A stretch of 64,000 nt of DNA from Liquidambar formosana (GCA_039720395.1 CM077826.1:35988790-36052789); one strand, 5' to 3'; positions 11,801-23,915 are shown, counted from the first letter of the stretch. The notes: generated by a model from the letters alone, not told the origin. Made by a program: numbers and translations.

Positions 11801-13903
11801 AACTAACTTGAACTACATCGAGCCATTTTAATCCCGAGCCATTGATTTATCAAATTGAACCTAGAAATACCTCCTATGCATCCATATGAACTCCAATTGA
11901 CAATTTGAAGATCATTTCAAGGTCAAATGAAAAGTTTGGGACTTAAAAGACGATTATGCCCCTCAAGTCACAAAAGCTCTTATTATCCCTCAAGATCAAC
12001 TCCGAATTGAACCAAAATTCATATCCATTGTCCTTGTGACCCTAAAAACCTAATGCAAGTGACTAGACTCAAAAAGAAAACAAAAACATGCATGAAATGA
12101 TGAGCCCTAGTAAGGTGGTGCAAAAATGGGGTGTGACACTAGCCACCCAAGCCTTGGTGGTCACCTGAGCCAATTTCCTATTTTTGTTGAAACAGGATTC
12201 TATTGCTTATTTTGACGGTTTTAGGCTCTTTTAGACTTTCCTTCTAATTTTTGGTAACTTTTGAGTTCCTTAAGCACCAAGGGAGTCTCTAATAACCATT
12301 GGATAAATTTTTAGGGTTTTAATCCTAACCATTGATTTATCCTAATTAAACTTTATAAATACCCCACCATGTTTTAGCATTTGGGGAGCCGCTTTGATGC
12401 ATTAAACCTAAGTTTTGAGAGAGAATAAGAGAGATACTTGTAAAGGAAAGCTGGAGTTCTTGCTGTAGCCTTGAAGAAACTTGTTTAAATTCATTCACAA
12501 GAGGAAGAGAGAGTCTCTACAGCAACAAGGAAGGCTTAACCTAAGGTAAATACCTCTTCTGTTAGTGCTTAAACTAAGGTTTCTTATATAATAGGCCTAC
12601 TACATGCTAAAGTTGGGATTTTTATAATGTATGCAAGCTTTAGTTAGTTAATATACATGAAATAAATGTTGTTTATCATGAATATAGCATATTTTAGGTT
12701 TATTCTATAAGATTTAAAGCATGATTGTGAGTTTAGAGTTTTCATTATCCTTGTTTAGGGTTAGTTTCATATAGCATGATAGGATAGGATTTTTTTTTTT
12801 TTTTTTTTTTGTTTTTCTTCATGATTGTTATGTATGTATTACATATAGAATAACTATGATAATTATTGCATTCATATAGTGGATTTTCTAGGGTTTTTAT
12901 GCATGTCATAGTATTAGAGTTGTATTAGGGTTTTTGTTAATTCACTATCTGTGTTATTTGCATGACTAGTGGATGATTTTAAGCATTAATACTATTCTGT
13001 ATAGATTTACATATAATTGTTTTTGCATGGTTTTGAGCATTTGTAAGGGTGAAAACAGGTGTGATAATTACCTTATTGCAAATAAGGCTGTTATTGCTTA
13101 AGCTTGCTATTGCTTAGAGTAAATTGCACAAAGTAAGTAGGGTATGAAAGTGCCCTAATTCACTTTTCCTAATTTTTCCCCTCTTCCTTTTAGGGTTATT
13201 TGTTAATGTGAACACATGGTAATTATTCGAAGTTTTCCTTGTTAAATAAATATCTTTTTATCAAAATTTCTATCATGTAGAAGTTTTCTTAATTTCAAAC
13301 TTGGTTTAATTATCAAACTTTTCTATCTTCCAAATAAGGAAACTTAAGGTTTTTATCACAGGGTTATATTAGGATTTAACCCTATTTCTATTCAAATTAC
13401 GTGGACTTTGATCCATGTATTTCTATGCATGGTACGTAGGCGCTCACTTTGAGGTTCAAGTCCTCCCTAAGATCTAAGTATCCTAGTTTCTCTTCTCTCC
13501 TTTTTTATTTTCTCTTTTATTTGCTTATGTGGATGGATGGATTAATGATATGCATGCTGTCTTGTGATGATATATGATGATTTTTGTGTGAAAAGACTTT
13601 AACTAATCCCAAATAAACTAAGAGACCGAAAAGGTGACATAGGTGCCTATAGGCTTTGCCTAGAACCTTCCCATGTCATAACTTAGCCTCCAAATCCCTA
13701 GTCTCTTTGGTTTCCAAAAGACTGTTTTTGCCTTTCCTTTTTAAACATGGAGTCATTTAATTTTTTTCCTAAAACAAAAATGGTTTTTCGGGTTTTCTTT
13801 GTTTCCTTTAAAAAAAAAGGTGGCGACTCCTTTTCTTTTTCTTTTTTTTTTTTTTCAAACTAATCTTGTTTCAATCCTTGTAGGTCACTTTCTGGGGTTC
13901 ACA
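8826..13903 (+). mobile_element. Truncated LTR, family 1, interrupted by an inverted copy of itself
   Basis: The sequence follows the family-1 LTR at 15347-22586 from about position 180 of that LTR to its end, TTTCTGGGGTTCACA. The first ~180 bp, beginning TGTCACACCCC in other copies, are missing. A reverse-oriented family-1 LTR occupies 9422-12138. The 3' end joins the MULE transposase fragment at 13904. No TSD can be seen because the left end is lost. Confidence 0.75.
9422..12138 (-). mobile_element. Solo LTR, family 1 (2717 bp), TSD CTAGC
   Basis: On the minus strand the LTR begins TGTCACACCCCATTTTTGCA and ends CCGGGGTTCACA. CTAGC flanks it at 9417-9421 and 12139-12143. It interrupts a forward copy of the same LTR family, inside that LTR's GC-rich GGCTAGC stretch. 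Its 2717-bp length equals that of the other complete family-1 copy once nested DNA is removed. No internal domain or second LTR in the same insertion was seen, so it is called a solo LTR. Confidence 0.85.
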
Positions 13904-15346
13904 ACACCCATCAACTCCAATGAATGGTCTACACCTAGCCAAGAAATCCTTCTTACAACTATTAAAACAAGCATATAGCCTTTGGAAAATGGGGAATAGG
14001 ATTAGGGATTGAAGGATTGTCAATTAACAACTTCACTGTTCTCCCTTCATTGCTCTTCAACAATTCATGGGTATAGTCCCAAATCTTTTTTAACTGTTTG
14101 CTATGTTTTCCATGAATCAGTTCAAGTGCTCTTTTCTTTGCCCTATATGCTTGACTTCTACTTATACGACTCCCAAAGTCATCTCCAACTTGATTTCGAA
14201 ATGCAACAATACTCCACTCAGGATTTTTCCTCCACTTCTCCAAATATCTCTTAGCCAGCCATAAACTTGTAATTAGTGGATTTTTAAAGCTCCTTACACA
14301 TGAATGCTCCTCTTTCAATAGCTTGCATTGGAATGTTTATTGTAGCTGCATCCAAGATGAATGAAAATACCAATCACAACCTTTAGCACATCTAGCAATC
14401 ACCCTATCCTTTGCATTCCTAAGGATCCTGATCTTGTACCCCCCACGAATTGCATAATTCCTATCTGCCTCTTTAGTATAATGTGAATCCTTATATTTTT
14501 GCCCAACCGAACCTCCAACTTGATGTCATATATATCTTCAGGTTCAGTATACTTTGGATATTTAGGCTTCTTGGCAGAAACATCATCCTCATTGATAACA
14601 GGAACTTGGTGCTTTTGAAGAGTTCTCATAATCTAAATGTAGGGGTTGTTAGAAGCAAACATTCCCCACCACTTCTTCATCACTACTTTCTTCACCCTCA
14701 CTACTTTCCCCTTCTTTATCCACACTATGGGAAAGATCAACATTTTCCTCACCATTTACATCAACATTAAACAAATTGTCATCATCTTCAGCTGATTCAT
14801 ATCCACTCTCATCATCACCCTAGTAGCATTCATCATCACTAGCAACACCCAAGTTTACATCATCAAAGCCTCCTGCATTTTCTTGTGACTGCTCATCTAC
14901 ACTATCAAGGCCTCATTCATTTTCCTGTGACTCATTATTTGCACCAAAATTCTTATTGGCAATGTCAACATTGTCTTGATCTACATTGATATCTTCTTCT
15001 TCATTGACCCTCCCATCACTATCTTTGTCAATTACATGTTCATCCTCCAAAGTTTCAAAACCAATCAGGAAAGGAAGGTTAATAACTTGTGATGATTCAT
15101 CAATGCCATGTTTAACATAGATGTGTAACACCATATCCATCGGCCCTAAAGATGACACAATTTCTAATAAATCTTTGTTATTATGTAAAATCTTAATACC
15201 TTCACTAAACTCTATCTAAGATAACCTATACCACAAATTTTTTATGTTTGTGTACCCTAAATTGCCAACATTTTTTTCAATGTGTGGTATTGATAGGAAA
15301 TCAATATCCATATTAGGGGTAAATTCAATCTTTCCTCTAACATAAC
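13904..15346 (-). pseudogene. MULE (MuDR-type) transposase pseudogene, main fragment
   Basis: Read on the minus strand, this continues the fragment at 22587-22655 across a solo LTR. The N-terminal part (from about 15341) includes GKIEFTPNMD and LGYTNIKNLWYRL, typical of plant MURA N-termini. An acidic Asp/Glu-rich stretch follows, then the Mut DNA-binding region (RVIARCAKGCDWYFHSS). The block SRSQAYRAKKRALELI (about 14150), well known just before the MULE catalytic domain, comes next. Finally CRPFIGVDGC, which includes the first catalytic Asp, lies directly against the LTR end at 13903. Lesions include a TAG after WYRLS, a TGA at about 14913, a frameshift near 14505, a stop near 14340 and another frameshift near 13985. 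The element is non-functional. Confidence 0.82.
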
Positions 15347-18340
15347 TGTCACACCCCATTTTTGCACCTCTTTACTAGGGTTTGTCATTCCATGTAGGTT
15401 TTTGGTGTATTTTTTTCGAGTCTAGTCACTTGCATTAGGTGTTTAGAGTCATAAGGATAATGGATATGAATTTTGGTTCAATTTGGAGTTGATCTTGAGG
15501 GTTAATAAGAGCTTTTGTAACTTTAAAGGCATAATTGTCTTTTAGGTCATAAACTTTCCATTTGACCTTAAAATGATCTCCAAATTGTCAATTGGAGTTC
15601 ACATTGGTGTATAGGAGGTATTTATAGGTTTAATTTGATAAATTAGTGGACTAGGATTAAAATAGCTCATAATAGTTCAAGTTGGTTAAGCAATCCATTT
15701 CAGGTTGGTTCAATTTGGCCCACAATTACCAATCAATTCCTTTCAAATTGACTTTAATTAGACATTATTTTATCCCTAAAGGTGTTTTGGAATGTTTACT
15801 TTTGGTTTAGGAAATACTTGGTTCAATCCTATGTATATGCATATGCTTTGCAATAATAGTGCGTAGCGGTTAACTGCCTTTGTAAAACCTAACCATGTAC
15901 CCATGGTTAGGGGTTTTGGTCTTAAAATGTAAAATGTGTTCCTCATCAAAACATGATCGTTTTGGCTTTTATTTCATCAAAATTGGAGTTAATTTGACCT
16001 GAAAACACTTCGGGAATGAAATATAAGCAAAAAAGGGCAAAATCTGAAGAAGTACTTAGGTGACCCCCCAGCCCCGGGAGGCTAGCCGCCCAGGCCCAGG
16101 AGGCCAGCCTCCCAAGGTTGGGTGGTCAGCCGATATCACTTTCCTATTTTTTTTGTGCTGAAGCGAGATTTTTTTTTTTCCAATTTTGATGGATTTTAAC
16201 TCTTTTGCAAGAATTTCCTTCTTATTTTCTAGTAACTTTGAGTTCCTTGAGCCCCAAGTGACTTAACAACAACCCTTGGATTAATTTTTAGGGTTTTAAT
16301 TCCAGCCATTAATTTATCTCACCTAAACTCTAATAAATACCCCACTATGTTTCAACATTAGAGGAGCCACTTTTATGCATTAAGTTTAGTTCTAAAGGAG
16401 GGAAAGAGAGAGTGTTTTAAAGGAAAGTTGGAGTTTGTGTGTAAGGCTTGAAGAAAGTTGTTTCAAGTTGTTCACAAGAGAAGGAGAGAGTCTCTACAGT
16501 GATAAAGAAGGCTTTACTTAAGGTATACCTTTTTCTTTTAATGCTGAAATTAGGGTTTTATTTAGAATAGTTCTATTGCATGCTAAAGTTAGGATTTTTA
16601 TCATGAATTAATGCTTTTTTTAGTTAATATATATGAAATAAATGTCATTCATGATTAGTTTTGCATGCTTTAGAGTTATTCTATAGGATTTAATGCATAA
16701 TTGTGAGTTTAGGTTTCTATTATCCTTATTTCATGAAAATTTCATATAGCATGCTAGGTTAGGGTTTTTGAAATATATGTTATGCATGTAAAATGATCAT
16801 GATTAGTGTTGCATTCATGTAGTGGATTTCTAAGATTTTTGGAGACATTATCTTTTTGTAAGGATAATTATCCTTTTTAGAGTATAGGGTTTTACATGGG
16901 GGTATTATATTATCTTCTTTGGCTTGATCGATATTGCTTTATTTTCATGTTTAATGAGGTTGTATGATATTCCCATGATCATTAGGGTCTTTTTACATAT
17001 TTTTCATAATTTTTATACATGTTAGTTGAGTCATGGTATTAGGGTTGCATTAGGGTTTATGTTTATTCATTATTTGTGTTATTCACATAATTAGTGGATG
17101 AATTTAGGTTTTAATATAATTCTGTCTAGATTTGTATATTATTGTTTTTAAATGGTTTGGAGCACGTGTAAGGGTGTGTGGATGCCGAAAATCGACTTGG
17201 GGGAATCGAATTTCTGTTCCACTTTTAAAAGGGTTTTTCAAAAAAGCAAGGAGTCGCCACCTCATTTTTAGGGTACGAGGAAACCACTAAAAGATTTGTT
17301 TTATAAAAACAAATTTGACTCCATTAATGGAAAATAGGCAAGTCTTAAACCAAAAATAAGGATTTGGGGGCTAGGTTACGAAATAGGAAAGTTTCGAGCC
17401 ACGGCCCATAGGCACCCATTTTGCTCGATAAATCGGTCTCATTTATTGATTGGGCTTAATTAATTTCAACAATGCATAATAACTAAAAATTAAGAAAAAT
17501 TAAAAGATAAAAACTAAGCTAAGTTGGACTTGGACTCAAGTGAGCGGCCTATGTTTTTCTGACAAAAATCAAAGTCTACGTAGTTTGAACAAACATATTG
17601 GGAGGAGGAGTTTCACTCCTCATAGGACTCTATTAAAATCTAATCCATAATCAAACACTTGCTTTTGAAAATAACTTGCTTTGATAAAAACAAATTTAGT
17701 TTAGAAACTTGTTTGATTTAGGATCAAAACCCTAATATAATCCTATGTATAATAAAACTCATGGGAGCATGCATTATCACATAAACAATTATATCATAAC
17801 AATGGGGTTTAAGGATTATACCTGACAGAACTGAGGCAGAGTTTTGTTTGCAACCTTGGGGTTTTTGAGTAGAAAATCAGGTAGATGTTTGACGCCTTAC
17901 AACCTTTATGATGGCCTCAAGGGAGGGAATCGCAAGTCAGGCAGAGTTTCTGCGCTTTCAAACTCTAGAATAGGTTGCAAGCTAGAGGGTACTAATAGGA
18001 ATGTTCCCCACTAACTATTGAGCCAAGCACTTCTTTAGAATGAGCTTCAAGTGAAGGAAATACTAATAGGAATGTTCACCCCACACTCAAGAACTCAAGC
18101 TCTTCATTTGCTTAGGAAAATTCTACTAAGACTTAGTAGAGAATGAATGAAGGGAAGACCCCTATTTAGGTGGGTGGAATCAATAGCCAAGATTGGATCT
18201 AGCTAGGGATGATCCAAGGGCTTTAAAACACTCTCAAGAGCTGGTTCCTATCTCAAACACTTTAAAAATCCGGAGGAACTTTGAATTCTAGCAAGAGAAG
18301 GAGTTTATTGGGCTCAAACTAGGGTAAAAATGCATCAGTG

Positions 18341-18620
18341 GCCAACTGGCACCCTTGGTGGCCATTTGGGCACCTTGGGTAGCCGTTTAGCCTTCCCATG
18401 GTGGCCATTGGCCTCTCTTGGTGGCCATATGGCCACCAGTAGCCTTTTTGGTGCATTTTTGCCTTCTTTTGTGCATTTAACTCCATCAAAGGCCAACTGG
18501 ACACCTATGGTGGCCATTTGGGCATCATGGGTGGCCGTTTGGCCTTCCTTGGTGCCATTTGGCCTTCCTTGGTGGCCATACGGCCAGCAGTAGCCCATTG
18601 AGTGCATTTTTGTGCTCTTT
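18341..18620. repeat. Two-copy 151-bp tandem repeat rich in GGTGGCC
   Basis: GCCAACTGG.. recurs at 18341 and 18492, each followed by several GGTGGCCATTTGG / GGCCTTCC modules. It lies inside the family-2 LTR, where it produces spurious open frames on both strands. Confidence 0.7.
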
Positions 18621-19050
18621 TGTGCACTTTTTCCCTTTTATGCTACGTATTTTGCTCATTTTGAGTCCAAATTCATTGATTTTGGACTTAAAATGACCAT
18701 GGCTCAATTCTCTACTTAAAATTTGATTAAAAAAAATCCTAATTGAGCTACACTTGGTCAATTAATCAAGGGTTAAGCCCATATGGCTCATAGCTCATAG
18801 AGATCAATTAAGACTAACCGGGAAAACATTAGGGTTTCAACCCTAATGGAGTACTAGTTGCAATCAAACTCTCCCAAAAATAATTCTAGGCATTAATACA
18901 CCTTAGTTAAGACCCAATTGACATTAATAAAGTATTAATTGGATGCAATTGGATCAAACTAAGAAGCAATTATAAGAAGTGTCGATAAACGGAGTCAAAC
19001 CAAGCCTACTTTGGACCATCCTTAAGCAAATCATCTCCAAATTTAACCAA

Positions 19051-19872
19051 TGTAATACCCGTGTCATTTAATTAGGATAATCTCACCTTTAATGCATAAC
19101 TTGCATGTACTTTAGTTGATTTGTCGGGTATTGTCACGTGTGGGTATTGCATGTGTGTGATGTTGTTGTGTTTACGATTTCACACTCTTAGATAGCTGAA
19201 AATTTGGCTAAGTGTTGGGAAAAAATGAATTTTCATAAATCTTCGTTTTTGAAGATAATTTTTGGCGGTAATGGAAGTTTATAATATTATAAGACATCTG
19301 TGATTTTATGGGATTTTATCATCACATTTAGATCGGTTTACTCGTATGTTTGTTTTCGGAAAATCTGTCGGGAGTCGGATTTTGTACTAAAACTTGAAAA
19401 TGAGATTTTGATATACTTGGAATTTGATTTTTTTGATATTTTATTTGGATTCAAATGGGGGGTTATTTGCTTATTTTCATTAAATAACTTAAAGTAATAA
19501 TCTTCTCCATTCTTTTATTCTTCCTTTTACTTAAATGTTTTTAATGAAAAGAAGGCTGTGATCAGTGCTGATGAGGGATTGCCTGAGGGACTGTCATGTT
19601 TCAGTTGTCTGTGTATTTCAGACGGCTGAAACATGTTTCAGCCAGCTGAAAGACAATTTTCAGACGGCTGAAAGTTTACATTTGAGCCGTCTGAACAATC
19701 CAGAGAAGGAGAATTTTTTTTCATTTAGTTTCAGCCGGTTGAAAGTTATTTTCAGCCGTCTGAAACCCTCGGCTGGCAGATTTTTTTTAGAACAAATGAC
19801 GCATGTGCCCTCACCCTTTTTCAAAACCTTCATATCACGACTCTAACACCCATTTTTCAGCATTTTGAGTGT

Positions 19873-19910
<38 letters not shown>

Positions 19911-21383
19911 AGAGAAAAGGCTTGTTTGGAGAGAGAAAATCACATTTTTCTCTTGCATGCATGGGTTTTTGACTCTCTCACCTCATTTCAACGCTTGGAC
20001 TCGCGTTCTAGGGGCTAGATTTGAAAATCTACACATGCTTGGAGAGGATTCAAGCCTGATCTATAGAGTTTGGAGTTTGTTCTTGCATTCTAAGCACAGA
20101 TCCGACCTTCCCAAAAATTTTCTCTATGTTTGGTGCAACATATTTGAGGTAGGTGTAATTTTCATGGGTTTTAACCGTAAGGATGATAATGGGTTAGTAT
20201 ATAAGCCCACATTTGTTGGATAAAAAATGTATTTTGGGTGTTATTTATGAGTTTGAGTGATATTTGGGTGAATTATCATACATATTTTGTAATGCATGTA
20301 CTGAGGGGTCTAGTTTACATAACCCTATATTTAGGAATATTACATTTGGGAGTATATGGGTTGATATACTTGTTATATTTTGGTTTAATTTGGATGTCTA
20401 TGCTATGTAAATTCTTGTTGGTCTATATTTCACATGTTTTACATAGCTCCCACATGTTATATGATTATGAAATAATTATATATTGTTGATTTCTGGAATA
20501 GCTGACATGTACATGAGTTTTATGCTTTTCATGGCATTCATTGGCATAAAAATGTATGAAATGAATTTAATTAATTACTTGGTAAAAGTATATTAAAAAG
20601 GGTCATTGGATTTGGACTACTAGCGATCAAGGGACTTAGCGGTGTTTTCCATTCCTTTGGTCCTGGGTACTTTCCGGTTCCAGGTAGGAACCCTTGTGTT
20701 CCCGAATCAGAGGCTACTTTCCGGTTCCAGGTAGGAACCCTTGTGTTGTCCTCTTGGAGGTGGGTTTAAATCCTCCGTTTCCGCGCGAAGACTCCTGCAG
20801 GAGTGGTCGGTAATTATGGATTATGTTAAATGGACATGAGTCGCATATCATTCATGACATTGCATGGGTTTTAATTATTTTAAGCATGATTGTAATTGGT
20901 TATATTATCATGCTTTGGTTATCTCTATATGAAAATTATATCTACTGAGTTTTTTACTCACTCCTATGTTTATAAACCTTTTTCAGATGATTTCATAGCT
21001 GGGGAGACCTCGCCTTGAGGTGCTATGCTTTGATGGGAAAAATTTTAATATTATGGATATGTATTAACTAAACACTATGTATTTGGCCAATGGGCGCTAG
21101 ACACGTAATAACTCATGGTTTGTAATATTTTAATTTAGTAGGTTTCTTCATATGGTTTATTTAGCATGTGATGATACCAATGATGGATGACAGGAACTTT
21201 TATAACTCTTTTATACAGGATTTTGTTACGGTATGTTCCATTTACGAATGGGTCATGCCGAAATTTTTATTGGAATTACCGGTTTTCTAACACGTGCCAT
21301 TCACGGGCTTCCTAAATAATTTTCTTAATTAAACTAGATTTATATTAATATTGATCACGGCTTGATTAATTTGGGTCATGACA
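19051..21383 (+). mobile_element. Solo LTR, family 3 (2333 bp), TSD ACCAA
   Basis: It starts TGTAATACCCG, ends GGGTCATGACA, and has ACCAA at 19046-19050 and 21384-21388. Inside are palindromic TTTCAGCCG-type units (19616-19766), a (GA)n run (19874-19906) and a 33-bp direct repeat (20668-20700 and 20715-20747). It is the innermost insertion of the nest. TGTAATACCC starts are common in Ty3/Gypsy chromovirus LTRs. Orientation is taken from that start. Confidence 0.87.
19616..19766. repeat. Cluster of six near-palindromic 16-mers
   Basis: TTTCAGACGGCTGAAA, TTTCAGCCAGCTGAAA, TTTCAGCCGGTTGAAA, TTTCAGCCGTCTGAAA and variants occur at about 19616, 19636, 19658, 19682, 19729 and 19750 within the family-3 LTR. 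Confidence 0.75.
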
Positions 21384-22586
21384 ACCAAATTTTAAACTAA
21401 GACTACAAATGACATCCTAAGGTCATTAGAATCATCTTGGGATGAATTTGGTGAGAATTGGATGTCAAATAAGAATTATGCAAGTGAAATAACATAAATG
21501 CCCTCCAAGGTCGCAAAAGTTCTTATTAGTTATCAAGACTTAACCAAATTGAACTCCAAAAGATACCATGGATTCTTTGGGATGTATAGAGCCTAACTAA
21601 AAAGGTTTGCTGCCAAAATGATGCAATTTCTAATCTGATAATGCTCCTAAGGTGGAAAGGTGTGGAATTAGAGGATGAAAATGGAGTGTCTATAGGGTGC
21701 AAATAGGTGTCATAATTGCCTTATTGCAAATAAGGTTGCTGTTGCAATTTTTGGCTATCACTTGGAGATAATTGTACAAGGTAAGTAGGGTATGAAAGTG
21801 CCCTAACTCTCTTTCCTTAATCTTTCCTTTCTCTCTTTTAGGGTTATATCCTAATAAGAGTTTATGGTAATCACTAGAAGTTTCCAGTATAAAAGAATTT
21901 CCTTCTTTATGATAGTTGCCGTTATTGCCAAGTTTTGGAAGTTTCCTTTCTATCAAAGCTTGCCTTTTTATCAAAGTTTCCATATTTAGAAGTTGCCTTA
22001 TTTCTAAATTCTAAATTTGGTTTGTTTAATAATTGGAAACTTTCCATATTTTTAATAAAGGAAATTTAGGGTTTTTACCATAAGTTTATATGAGGTTATA
22101 ACTCTACTCAATTTGAACTACGTGGACTTTGATCTATGTATTTTTATGTATGGTACGTAGGCGCTTTGAGGTTCAAGTCCGCCCTAGGATCCAAGTATCC
22201 TAGGTTTTCTTTTCTTTCCTTTTTTCTTTTTTTCTTTTCTTTTTTTTTTTTATGTGGATGGATGAATGGAATATTTGCATGCATACTCTCTTGTGATGAT
22301 ATATTGATTTGTGTGGAAAAGACTTTAATTTAACCCAAATAAACTAAGAGACCAATTAAGGTGACATGAGTGCTTATAGGCTTTACCTAAAACCTTCCTA
22401 TGTCATAACTTATGCTCCGAATCCCTAGTTTCTTTGGTTTTCAAAAGACTAGTTTTTGCCTTTCAATTTTTAAACATGGAGTCATTTAATTGTTTTTTCT
22501 TAAGGTTTTTAGGGTTTTCCTTGTTTCCTTAAAAAATAAGGTGGTGACTCCTTTTCAATCACATACGCCACTTTCTGGGGTTCACA

Positions 22587-22655
22587 ATAACCTACCATAT
22601 GGTCATTGACAAAGACACCACCATAGAGCAATGCAATTGTAATGCATCCATCCAT
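22587..22655 (-). pseudogene. MULE transposase pseudogene, first 23 codons
   Basis: The minus strand from ATG at 22655 reads MDGCITIALLYGGVFVNDHM and three further residues. It then meets the family-1 solo LTR. Skipping that LTR and one ATAAC copy, the frame continues at 15341 with VRGKIEF. This is the usual MURA-like start of plant MULEs. A second, slightly different copy of this start lies in the 177-bp tandem repeat (22764-22940). Confidence 0.72.
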
Positions 22656-22940
22656 ACCTGAAGCAGCACACATCATGTAGTACATAACATAAATGAATAA
22701 ATGGAACCAAGAGAAACTCAATCATTTATGATACTTTTTAAATGTATAAATGAAAAAAGCTCAATAACCTACCACATGGTCATTGACAAAGATACCACCA
22801 TAGAGCAATGCAATTGTAATGCATCCATCCATACCTAAAGCAGCACACATCACACAGTACATAACATAAATGAATAAATGGAACCAAGAGAAGCTGAATC
22901 ATTTATGATACTTTTTAAACGTATAAATGAAAAAAAACAA
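22587..22940. repeat. 177-bp tandem duplication at the MULE 5' end
   Basis: The stretch starting ATAACCTACCATATGGTCAT at 22587 recurs at 22764 with few changes, including the transposase start region. It duplicates the first codons of the MULE gene plus part of its leader. Confidence 0.8.
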
Positions 22941-23792
22941 AGCAATTTCAGTCATACATAACAATTAGTGTAACAATAATGCATATGTGTGGGGACCTAG
23001 GGACCAGTGAGAGTAAAAAATCATCCCTACCAATAAAAAAATAAAAGCATTCAAACAAACTAGTGGGGGACCAAAAAGATTATGGTCAAACAACATGCGG
23101 GGACCAAATGTAAACAGATTTCAATACAACAGATTTCACAGATATCAAATGCACACCCTTCAATACATAAACAATCCCCAAATGTAAACCCAACAAAACC
23201 TAAAAATCATTATTTTAAGTAACAAACAATGTGACATGATAATCCTCTAATCATAACCTAAAACGGCTCCAACAAACTAATAAATCACATGCAATCCGTA
23301 GATGAATGCTTGATAATACTCGTCGAACAAAAGTACGAAAATTGAAATTTTAAGGTTGGTTAATTGCATACCCGATTTGAAGTCTGTAGATGAATGCTTG
23401 TCAATACTCGAACAAGAAGTCTCCAACTTGATCGATCAGTTCGCTTGAAAACCCTAACCTCAATTAACCCTCCCCAAATTGCAATTTCCTCTCTAATGTC
23501 ACTAAAATTGGGGCAAAGTATAAGAATTGGGGGTTTTTAGTTAGGGATGAAGTCACGTGAACTCACACAACATCTATTTGGGCAAGAGACGTGAGCCCTC
23601 ATGCCATGTCAATACCACATAGATGAGCACATGCGCGCATGTGCATTTTCCGTCAAGTTAAGAGACGACTGTTAGTGTTTGGCCAACATTGAATCACTAT
23701 TTTTAAAAATGTCCCAAAATCGTGCAATTTATAAGTTAATGGACCAAATTGACAATTAAGGTAAAGTTAATGGAACTAAAATGTCATTTACC
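22656..23792 (-). mobile_element. MULE 5' leader and presumed terminus
   Basis: Upstream of the transposase start there is non-coding DNA up to about 23792, where GTCATTTACCC may be the element end (MULE ends often read GGGTAAATGAC outward-in). The terminus is inferred, since no partner TIR is visible. Most of the stretch recurs at 35739-36676. Confidence 0.4.
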
Positions 23793-23915
23793 CGAATATA
23801 AATTAGTAGACTATTAACTTTTTAGTAGATGACTACTAACTTAAATAAGAATGACTACTAATTTATATTCATATGTAATTATTTGCCCGTAGCCAGACCA
23901 ATTTGTAATTCCCTC
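23793..23915. mobile_element. MITE remnant next to the MULE end
   Basis: It contains ATAAATTAGTAG and its complement CTACTAATTTAT, and ends in TTTGCCCGTAGCCAGACCAA, matching one arm of the MYB1-promoter MITE. A second copy is at 36677-36800. Confidence 0.5.

Larger units (their letters stand above)
17177..21694 (-). mobile_element. Solo LTR, family 2, reverse orientation, TSD GGGTG
   Basis: GGGTG flanks the insertion at 17172-17176 and 21695-21699. On the minus strand it starts TATAGACACTCC (one change from the usual TGTAGACAC start) and ends CGGCATCCACA. Once the family-3 insertion is removed its own length is about 2180 bp. The minus-strand tail contains a GGTGGCGACTCC-type stretch also present in the other LTR families here, suggesting related lineages. 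No coding domain is seen. Confidence 0.82.
15347..22586 (+). mobile_element. Solo LTR, family 1, TSD ATAAC, carrying nested insertions
   Basis: It begins TGTCACACCCCATTTTTGCA and ends TTTCTGGGGTTCACA, with ATAAC at 15342-15346 and 22587-22591. After subtracting the nested 4518-bp insertion and its duplicated GGGTG, 2717 bp remain, the same as the inverted copy at 9422. It lies inside the MULE transposase gene. No gag-pol sequence is present. The TG..CA ends and 5-bp TSD identify an LTR retrotransposon; a Ty3/Gypsy origin is likely but unproven. Confidence 0.88.

Noticed and set aside
18319..18607. Overlapping open frames on both strands with repeated residues
   Set aside because: They come from the GGTGGCC-rich tandem block inside an LTR and have no protein-family features.
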